Of a stretch of 64,000 bases of DNA, positions 58,434 to 64,000 are shown in pieces. The notes below the pieces were generated by a model. The model worked only from the letters and a program-made list of their open reading frames with translations, did no database searches and had not been told where the DNA came from. The DNA lies in NCBI RefSeq assembly GCF_048388525.1, contig NZ_DBGCTQ010000116.1, forward strand, positions 6,893-70,892. The letters run 5' to 3'. This stretch comes from BQOK01 sp048388525. GTDB taxonomy: Bacteria; Bacillota; Clostridia; Oscillospirales; Ruminococcaceae. Every line of letters begins with the position of its first letter. The first letter of the stretch is position 1. The position numbers and the translations under genes were made by a program.

Positions 58434-59990
58434 ATGAAACAATCAGGGAGCAGTGGACTGGGTAAAAGGGTGGCGGAAACAATTCCCCGGGTGGGCAGGG
58501 GGATTGCGTTGGGCTATTTTACATTTGTGCTGCTGGCACTGCTGCTTGTGAGCCCATGGCTGGATTTTTCCATGAAGCGGGAGCGGGGCGCTCCGAACGG
58601 ACTGTTTTTGTTGGCGGCAGTGGGAATGGCCATACTGACGGGATGCGCCGCCCTGTGGCTGCGAAAGGGTAAGCTGCGCGGTTTTTTGGAACAGGAAACG
58701 ACGTTCCGCCGTGTGGTGGTGGCAGGAGGGTTGCTGCTTTTGGCGGCCCAAATCGTTATATGCTATGGCGGCTGGTTTGTGGCAGGCTGGGATCTCCTTC
58801 GCGTCGCGCCCAGTGTGGACGAGATTGCCCGGGGACTTCCGGTTTCAGATATTACTTACTACGACGTATATCCCAATAACCTGTTTTTGACAGGGCTCCA
58901 AGGCCTTCTCGCACGTTGTGCTGCCATTGTGGGAATAACTGGTAAAACTTACCCAATTACAGTGCTGGGGAGCTGCATCTGCGTTGCCGTTTCAGTGTGC
59001 CTGAGCGCGGTGGCGGCAAAGCACCTGGTTCACAGCGTTTGGGTCGGTTATGCCTGCTTGCTGTTGGGTGGGGGATTCGTGGGCTTATCGCCCTGGGTGC
59101 TGGTGCCTTATTCGGACACCTATGGCATGTTGTGCCCGGCACTGGCGCTGTGCATTTACGCCTGTATGCAGGACCGGCCCTTAAAATGGTTTTGGGTGGT
59201 GGTGGTGTGCCTGGTTGGCACATGGATCAAGCCCACCGCACTTCTCTTTTTGGTGGCGGTCGTGTTGGTGCACGCCTTGTTATACCTTTGCGGGCAAAAG
59301 CCCCTTCGCCTTCGTTGGAAAGGGCTGGCCCTGCGCGCGGGGGCGGCGGCGCTGGCAGGCGTTCTGGCGCTGGGGCTGAAAACCGGGGTGAGCGCCGCTG
59401 CGGGCCTTGCGGTGGATCCGGAAAAGGCATTGGGCATGGCACACTTTGCAATGATGGGCCTGAACAGACAGAGCGAGGGAATCTGGATTGCGGAAGATGT
59501 TGTTTTTTCCGGAGGAATCTCCACAGCGAGGGAACGGAACCGTGAAAACTGGAAAGTGGCGGCGGCCCGCATCCGGGAAATGGGGCCGGGCGGGCTTGGA
59601 GCGCTGGCAATGCGGAAAACCCTGAACAATTACGATGACGGTACTTTTACCTGGGCAAGAGAGGGCGGATTCTTTGGAACAATATACGGCAAGCTGCCTG
59701 CCCTGCAAAAATTTTATGGCATTGGTTCCGGGCAAGGAAGCCCTGCGTTTTTGGGGATCGCGCAGACGCTTTGGCTGCTGATCCTGGCCGGGCTTGTGCT
59801 GGGATGGCTGCGCCAAAAGCCGGGCTTGGGAGAATGTGTTCTCTATGTAACGCTGCTGGGCCTGAGCCTGTTTTTGACCATTTTCGAATGCCGGGGCCGC
59901 TACCTGTTATTGTATGCCCCTTACTATGTGATCGGCGGGGTGCTGGGCTGGCGAAACCTGTATCAAAGGCTCACGCGGGGCAGAGGCTGA
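58434..59990 (+). CDS. Polytopic membrane protein, GT39/PMT-like
   Basis: 518 residues, about eleven to thirteen membrane helices with one larger loop (about 330-430). The order (N-terminal helices, a loop with VSDITYYDVYPNN after helix 3, WVLVPYSDTYGM mid-protein and FECRGRYLLLYAPYYVIGG at the end) resembles lipid-linked-sugar glycosyltransferases of the GT-C fold. The Asp-rich catalytic loop is not clear, so activity is uncertain. AAGGAGAAG 5 bases before the ATG. Lies alone after an AT-rich spacer; its less extreme codon bias suggests transfer. Confidence 0.65.
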   Translation: MKQSGSSGLGKRVAETIPRVGRGIALGYFTFVLLALLLVSPWLDFSMKRERGAPNGLFLLAAVGMAILTGCAALWLRKGKLRGFLEQETTFRRVVVAGGLLLLAAQIVICYGGWFVAGWDLLRVAPSVDEIARGLPVSDITYYDVYPNNLFLTGLQGLLARCAAIVGITGKTYPITVLGSCICVAVSVCLSAVAAKHLVHSVWVGYACLLLGGGFVGLSPWVLVPYSDTYGMLCPALALCIYACMQDRPLKWFWVVVVCLVGTWIKPTALLFLVAVVLVHALLYLCGQKPLRLRWKGLALRAGAAALAGVLALGLKTGVSAAAGLAVDPEKALGMAHFAMMGLNRQSEGIWIAEDVVFSGGISTARERNRENWKVAAARIREMGPGGLGALAMRKTLNNYDDGTFTWAREGGFFGTIYGKLPALQKFYGIGSGQGSPAFLGIAQTLWLLILAGLVLGWLRQKPGLGECVLYVTLLGLSLFLTIFECRGRYLLLYAPYYVIGGVLGWRNLYQRLTRGRG

Positions 59991-60076
59991 CGGACAGCCC
60001 TCAAGAAGAAGGATGCTTCTGGTTTTGAGCCCGGCAAAAGCCGGGCTCAAAGTTTTTGGCGGTGCGGACGTTTTTT

Positions 60077-60105
60077 GCATAAATTGGTTTTTCTGGCAGA
60101 TACTA
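60077..60105 (+). promoter_or_regulatory. Sigma-G-like promoter upstream of spoVT
   Basis: GCATA (60077-60081), 17-base spacer, GATACTA (60099-60105). The forespore sigma-G consensus in Bacillus is GHATR, about 18 bases, CATWHTA; this has one mismatch and one base less spacing. spoVT is a sigma-G gene in Bacillus. Confidence 0.5.
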
Positions 60106-60154
60106 ACCCTCGTAACAAAGCAAGGCTCACAATGAGCCCACGGAGGGAACTGCC

Positions 60155-60697
60155 ATGAAAGCAACAGGTATCGTGCGCCGTATCGACGATTTGGGCCGGG
60201 TGGTCATCCCCAAGGAGATCCGCCGCACCCAGCGCATCCGGGAGGGCGACCCCCTGGAGATCTTCACCACCGGCGACGGCGAGGTGATCTTTAAAAAGTA
60301 TTCGCCCATCGGCGAACTGGCTGATTTTGCGGCCCAGTACGTGGAGGTGCTGCAAAAAGCTTTGGGGCACACCGCACTGGTGTGCGACCGGGACAGCGTG
60401 ATCGCTGCGGCGGGCGCCGCCCGGCGCGAGTGCGCGGAAAAGCGGGTCAGCATTCCGCTGGAAAAGATCATGGACGCCCGCAAACCATTTCTGCACCCGG
60501 GGGAGGGGGCCGAGCGGGTGTTCCCCTGCGAGGGGGCAAGCCGGCACATCCACATTGCCTGCCCCATCATTGCCGCGGGGGATGTGGCGGGCGCGGTGCT
60601 GCTGCTCACCGACGACAAAACCACCACGCCTACCGCGGAGGAGCAAAAGGCAATTTGGATCGCCGCCGCCTTTTTGGCAAAGCAGATGGAGGAATGA
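60155..60697 (+). CDS. spoVT: Stage V sporulation protein T
   Basis: 180 residues. Forespore transcription regulator. The N-terminal AbrB-type domain (MKATGIVRRIDDLGRVVIPK, then EIRRTQRIREGDPLEIF) binds DNA. The C-terminal GAF-like domain (about 55-178) has ALVCDRDSVIAAAGAARRE and HIACPIIAAGDVAGAVLLL. Length matches SpoVT, unlike the roughly 95-residue AbrB. Start ATG 60155 with GGAGGGAAC. Supports a spore-forming host. A terminator-like GC stretch follows before the heat-shock operon. Confidence 0.92.
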   Translation: MKATGIVRRIDDLGRVVIPKEIRRTQRIREGDPLEIFTTGDGEVIFKKYSPIGELADFAAQYVEVLQKALGHTALVCDRDSVIAAAGAARRECAEKRVSIPLEKIMDARKPFLHPGEGAERVFPCEGASRHIHIACPIIAAGDVAGAVLLLTDDKTTTPTAEEQKAIWIAAAFLAKQMEE

Positions 60698-60819
60698 CCG
60701 CCTGCCGTTTTGACCGCACTTTTCAGCCGCGCCGGTATCTGCCGCCGCGGCTTTTTTGCGCCCCGGCGGACCGGGGTGTGAACAAACCATGAAACTTTTA
60801 AAAATTTTGCACCCACCCC

Positions 60820-60847
60820 TTGACAGACGTATAAAATAGAGTAAAAT
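60820..60847 (+). promoter_or_regulatory. Promoter of the hrcA-grpE-dnaK operon
   Basis: Perfect TTGACA (60820-60825), 16-base spacer, TAAAAT (60842-60847). The CIRCE operator begins 5 bases downstream, so bound HrcA would cover the start site. Confidence 0.82.
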
Positions 60848-60851
60848 AAAT

Positions 60852-60878
60852 TTAGCACTCGAAACGATAGAGTGCTAA
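60852..60878 (+). promoter_or_regulatory. CIRCE operator
   Basis: TTAGCACTC (60852-60860), 9-base spacer, GAGTGCTAA (60870-60878): an exact match to the CIRCE consensus bound by HrcA. Confidence 0.98.
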
Positions 60879-60903
60879 AACGCAAAAAGTGAGGTGCAGG
60901 GCA

Positions 60904-61938
60904 ATGGCGATGGACGATCGGAAACAGCGCGTGCTGGAGGCGATTGTGGCCCTGTACACCGAGGGCGGCGAGCCGGTGGGCTCGGGGTTGCTGTGCCAGT
61001 ATCTGAACATGAGCGTTTCCAGCGCGACCCTGCGCAACGAGATGGCGGCCCTCACAAAGCTGGGGCTGCTGGAACAGCCCCACACAAGCGCGGGGCGGGT
61101 GCCCAGCGCCAAGGGGTACCGATACTATCTGGATCACCTGATGCGCCCCAAAGGAGGCCTGAGCCAGCGCCAGCACACCGAGATCGACCGCGTTTTCGCG
61201 GGCCTGGATTACGAACCCGAACGGCTGGCGGCCGGCGCCGCCCGCGCCCTGGCCGAATACACCGGTTACACGGTGGCGGCCACCACCCCCCGCTCGGACG
61301 ATCTGTGCATCGCCCACTTTGAGGTGGTTCAGGTGGGCCGCTACTCCGCCGCGGTGCTGGCCGTGACCAGCGCGGGTGGGGTGCGCACCCGGGTGGCGCG
61401 GCTGGAGACCGGCCTTACCCGCGCGGACGCGGCCCTGCTGGCCGAGGTGCTCAACCGGCAGCTCACCTTTGTGGCCCCGGCAGATCTGACCGGATCGGTG
61501 CTGGCGGGCATCGCCGCCGAGCTGGGGGCCAAGGGTCCCGCGCTGTACCCGGTGGTAAACGCGGCGGCGGCCCTGCTGCAGGAGGCCGCAAAGGCACGGA
61601 CCTACCTGGAAGGGCAGCAATACCTGATGCGCTGGCCGGAACTGGGGGAGTACCTGCCCCGGGTCATGGAACTCTTTGCCGACCAGGAGCGCGCGGGTCG
61701 GCTGATCACCCCCCGCACGGGCCGCACCACCGTACTGCTGGGTGAGGATCTGCAGCGCCCGATGCCGGGCCTGTGCGTGATGAGCAAACGGTACCTGGCG
61801 GGCGGCGGCCTTACCGGCGCCATCGCCCTGCTGGGCCCCGCGCGCATGCCCTTTGAACAGCTGATCCCCATTTTGGATCATTTTGCCTTGAAGCTGGGCG
61901 AGTGTATGACCGGCCAGGCACAGGAGGATAACGTATGA
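60904..61938 (+). CDS. hrcA: Heat-inducible transcription repressor HrcA
   Basis: 344 residues. Represses heat-shock genes through CIRCE. The N-terminal winged helix (about 4-75) has VLEAIVALYTEGGEPVGS and SSATLRNEMAALTKLGLLEQ, then HTSAGRVPSAKGYRYYLD, the HrcA hallmark. The effector/dimer domain follows. The ATG at 60904 lies behind GAGGTG. Autoregulated by the CIRCE element just upstream; overlaps grpE by ATGA. Confidence 0.96.
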   Translation: MAMDDRKQRVLEAIVALYTEGGEPVGSGLLCQYLNMSVSSATLRNEMAALTKLGLLEQPHTSAGRVPSAKGYRYYLDHLMRPKGGLSQRQHTEIDRVFAGLDYEPERLAAGAARALAEYTGYTVAATTPRSDDLCIAHFEVVQVGRYSAAVLAVTSAGGVRTRVARLETGLTRADAALLAEVLNRQLTFVAPADLTGSVLAGIAAELGAKGPALYPVVNAAAALLQEAAKARTYLEGQQYLMRWPELGEYLPRVMELFADQERAGRLITPRTGRTTVLLGEDLQRPMPGLCVMSKRYLAGGGLTGAIALLGPARMPFEQLIPILDHFALKLGECMTGQAQEDNV

Positions 61939-62537
61939 CGGACGAAAAGACCACCCCGGCGGCGGAGCCGCAGGCAGAAGCCGCCCCGAACACAGAGGGC
62001 ACGCAGCCTAAACCTGAAAAGGAAGCGGCGAAGAACCCCAAAAAGGAGAAGACGGAAAAGAAAAAGGATCTTGCCGCCGAGCTGGAGGCTGCCAAGGCCA
62101 AGGCCGACGCGGCGGAAAAGGAAACTGCGCAGCTTCGGGATCAGCTGCTGCGCACCGCAGCCGAGTATGATAACTTCCGCAAGCGCTCGGCCCGCGAACA
62201 GGACTCGGCGTTCGGCAACGGCGTGAGCCACGCGGTGGAAAAGATCCTGACCATTTTGGACACACTGGAAATGGCAGCAAACGCACCCACCACCGACGAA
62301 GCCTATAAAAAGGGCGTGGTCATGACCCTGGAAAAGGCCGCGGCTGCCTTCGAGGCCCTGAAGGTGGAAGAGATCCCGGCCCTGAACCTGCCTTTTGACC
62401 CCGAGGTACACAGCGCTGTGATGCAGCAGCCCGCCGCAGAAGGGCAGGAGAGCGGCACCGTGGTGCAGGTGTTCCAGAAGGGCTACAAGCTGGGCGATAA
62501 GGTGGTGCGCCACGCCACCGTGGTGGTGGCGGAATAG
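61935..62537 (+). CDS. grpE: Nucleotide exchange factor GrpE
   Basis: 200 residues. DnaK co-chaperone that releases ADP. A Lys/Glu/Ala/Pro-rich disordered start (about 1-45) leads to a coiled coil and the family motif LLRTAAEYDNFRKRSAREQ. The C-terminal beta-wing has PFDPEVHSAVMQQP and VVQVFQKGYKLGDKVVRHATV. Translationally coupled to hrcA. Confidence 0.96.
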   Translation: MTDEKTTPAAEPQAEAAPNTEGTQPKPEKEAAKNPKKEKTEKKKDLAAELEAAKAKADAAEKETAQLRDQLLRTAAEYDNFRKRSAREQDSAFGNGVSHAVEKILTILDTLEMAANAPTTDEAYKKGVVMTLEKAAAAFEALKVEEIPALNLPFDPEVHSAVMQQPAAEGQESGTVVQVFQKGYKLGDKVVRHATVVVAE

Positions 62538-62638
62538 GCCGTCCCCGCAGAACAGAGTTCCCAAGGGCGCAGGCTCTTTTTTCGGAAGAATAACGCTCAA
62601 AACAACAACTTTTTGTGTAAATAAGGAGAGAAGATACT

Positions 62639-64000
62639 ATGAGTAAAATTATTGGCATTGACTTGGGCACCACCAACAGCTGTGTGGCTGTAATCGAGGG
62701 CGGCGAGCCCGTTGTGATTGCAAACGCCGAGGGTGCCCGCACCACCCCCAGCGTGGTGGGCTTTACCAAGACCGGCGAGCGGCTGGTGGGCCAGGTGGCA
62801 AAGCGCCAGGCCATTACCAACCCTGAGCGCACCGTGAGCAGCATCAAGCGCCACATGGGCACCGACTACAAGGTGGCCATCGACGGCAAGGATTATAACC
62901 CCCAGCAGATCAGCGCCATGATCCTGGCAAAGCTGAAAGCAGACGCCGAGGCGTATCTGGGCGAGACCGTGACCGAGGCGGTCATCACTGTGCCCGCCTA
63001 CTTCAACGACAGCCAGCGCCAGGCCACCAAGGACGCCGGCACGGTTGCGGGGCTGAATGTGCGCCGCATCATCAACGAGCCCACCGCCGCGGCCCTGGCC
63101 TACGGCGCCGATAAGGACAACGACCAGAAGATCATGGTGTACGACCTGGGCGGCGGCACCTTCGACGTGTCGGTCATTGAGATGGGCGACGGCGTGACCG
63201 AGGTGCTGGCCACCAACGGCGACACCCACCTGGGCGGCGACGACTTTGACCAGCGCATCATCGACTGGCTGGCCGACGGCTTCCAGAAAGAGAACGGCAT
63301 TGACCTGCGCAAGGACAAGATGGCGGCTCAGCGGCTGAAGGAAGCCGCTGAGAAGGCGAAGATCGAGCTGTCCGGCGTTGCGTCCACCGCCATCAACCTG
63401 CCCTTTATCACCGCCGACGCCACCGGGCCCAAGCACCTGGATACCAGCCTGACCCGCGCCCAGTTCGACGCGCTGACCGCCGATCTGGTGGAGCGCACCA
63501 TGGGCCCCGTGCGCAAGGCCATGGCCGACGCCGGCCTGAAGGCCGGCGAGCTGCACAAGGTGCTGCTGGTGGGCGGTTCCACCCGCATCCCCGCCGTGCA
63601 GGAGGCCGTGAAAAAAGAGATGGGCTGCGAGCCCTTCAAGGGCATCAACCCGGACGAGTGCGTGGCCATTGGCGCGGCCATCCAGGGCGGCGTGCTGAAC
63701 AAGGAAGTGGGCGGCATCCTGCTGCTGGACGTGACCCCGCTTTCCCTGGGCATTGAGACCCTGGGCGGCGTGTGCACCAAGATCATCGAGCGCAACACCA
63801 CCATTCCCACCAAGAAAAGCCAGATTTTCTCCACTGCCGCTGACAACCAGCCCAGCGTGGAAGTGAACGTGCTGCAGGGCGAGCGCGAATTTGCCAAGGA
63901 CAACAAGAGCCTGGGCATGTTCAAGCTGGACGGTATTCCCGCCGCGCCCCGCGGCGTGCCCCAGATCGAGGTCACCTTCGACATCGACGCGAACGGCATC
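62639..64000 (+). CDS. dnaK: Chaperone DnaK, 3'-truncated by window edge
   Basis: 454 codons visible of about 610 to 640. Hsp70 ATPase folding chaperone. The nucleotide domain has IIGIDLGTTNSCVAV, VPAYFNDSQRQATKDAG, YDLGGGTFDVSVIE and LLVGGSTRIPAV. The linker region with VTPLSLGIET begins the substrate domain, which runs off the window. AAGGAGAG sits 6 to 8 bases before ATG 62639. Third gene of the CIRCE operon; dnaJ may follow beyond the edge. Confidence 0.97.
   Translation, partial: MSKIIGIDLGTTNSCVAVIEGGEPVVIANAEGARTTPSVVGFTKTGERLVGQVAKRQAITNPERTVSSIKRHMGTDYKVAIDGKDYNPQQISAMILAKLKADAEAYLGETVTEAVITVPAYFNDSQRQATKDAGTVAGLNVRRIINEPTAAALAYGADKDNDQKIMVYDLGGGTFDVSVIEMGDGVTEVLATNGDTHLGGDDFDQRIIDWLADGFQKENGIDLRKDKMAAQRLKEAAEKAKIELSGVASTAINLPFITADATGPKHLDTSLTRAQFDALTADLVERTMGPVRKAMADAGLKAGELHKVLLVGGSTRIPAVQEAVKKEMGCEPFKGINPDECVAIGAAIQGGVLNKEVGGILLLDVTPLSLGIETLGGVCTKIIERNTTIPTKKSQIFSTAADNQPSVEVNVLQGEREFAKDNKSLGMFKLDGIPAAPRGVPQIEVTFDIDANGI

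Noticed and set aside
1..64000. tRNA and rRNA genes
   Set aside because: No T-loop (GTTCGANTC) with matching acceptor stem and no rRNA-like stretch was noticed on either strand; a covariance search could not be run.

Overview
The window is a GC-rich chromosomal segment from a bacterium of the Firmicutes/Clostridia. It is most likely an anaerobic, spore-forming, gut-type member of the Oscillospiraceae/Ruminococcaceae. The evidence is an anaerobic (class III) ribonucleotide reductase, SpoVT, a PdaA-type polysaccharide deacetylase, an HrcA/CIRCE heat-shock operon, Rnf-derived membrane proteins, YesM/YesN-type two-component regulators and strong AGGAGG-type ribosome binding sites. I saw no rRNA, tRNA, CRISPR array or intact mobile element. 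The genus cannot be named from the sequence alone.

Layout. 1-11.9 kb: 3'-truncated nrdD with an NrdR-like palindrome, a YgjP-type metallopeptidase, a polysaccharide flippase, a flavin-reductase-like protein, a GT2 glycosyltransferase, a CmpB-type membrane protein, DNA polymerase IV, a HAD phosphatase, a Dabb protein, then a leftward group (alanyl-tRNA editing protein, TrmB, nucleoside phosphorylase). 12-18.3 kb: a lipoprotein resembling a sugar-binding protein, malQ, a diguanylate cyclase, a ferritin-like four-helix protein, and two cell-wall enzymes (PdaA-like deacetylase, Amidase_3). 18.3-18.8 kb: AT-richer debris with an AbrB fragment. 18.8-21 kb: leftward ychF-mtnN-MGMT. 21-27.7 kb: an OmpR/HisKA two-component pair, rpe, a coupled trio derived from RnfD-RnfE-RnfA, and a DUF4015 protein. 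27.7-34.1 kb: DUF1015 protein, DEAD-box helicase, RlmA-type methyltransferase, an AraC/GyrI-like regulator, a 51-residue protein, and a divergent LytR-CpsA-Psr-like protein.

34.4-52 kb is a carbohydrate-utilisation locus. One rightward block holds two sugar ABC permeases, a cytoplasmic sulfatase, a class II aldolase, a PfkB/1-phosphofructokinase-type kinase, an FGGY kinase and a zinc polyol dehydrogenase. A leftward pair holds the solute-binding lipoprotein and a beta-hydroxyacid dehydrogenase. A second rightward block holds a GNAT protein, an aldose-1-epimerase-like protein, a second beta-hydroxyacid dehydrogenase and an AGE-family epimerase. A YesM/YesN two-component system closes the locus. 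Together these would import a sugar (probably sulfated), remove the sulfate, epimerise/oxidise/phosphorylate it and split it by aldol cleavage. The substrate is not determined.

52-60 kb: a MocR/PdxR-type regulator divergent from an ECF-transporter S component, a membrane-anchored SGNH hydrolase with Thr-Pro repeats, an ABC exporter, an AT-rich spacer and a polytopic membrane protein. 60-64 kb: spoVT with a possible forespore (sigma-G-like) promoter, then the CIRCE-controlled hrcA-grpE-dnaK operon, with dnaK cut by the window edge.

The observation I rate highest is the RnfD/E/A-like trio. By eye, all four cysteines that hold the intramembrane iron-sulfur cluster in canonical RnfA/RnfE are replaced, the RnfD covalent-flavin motif is missing, and no RnfB, C or G gene is adjacent.
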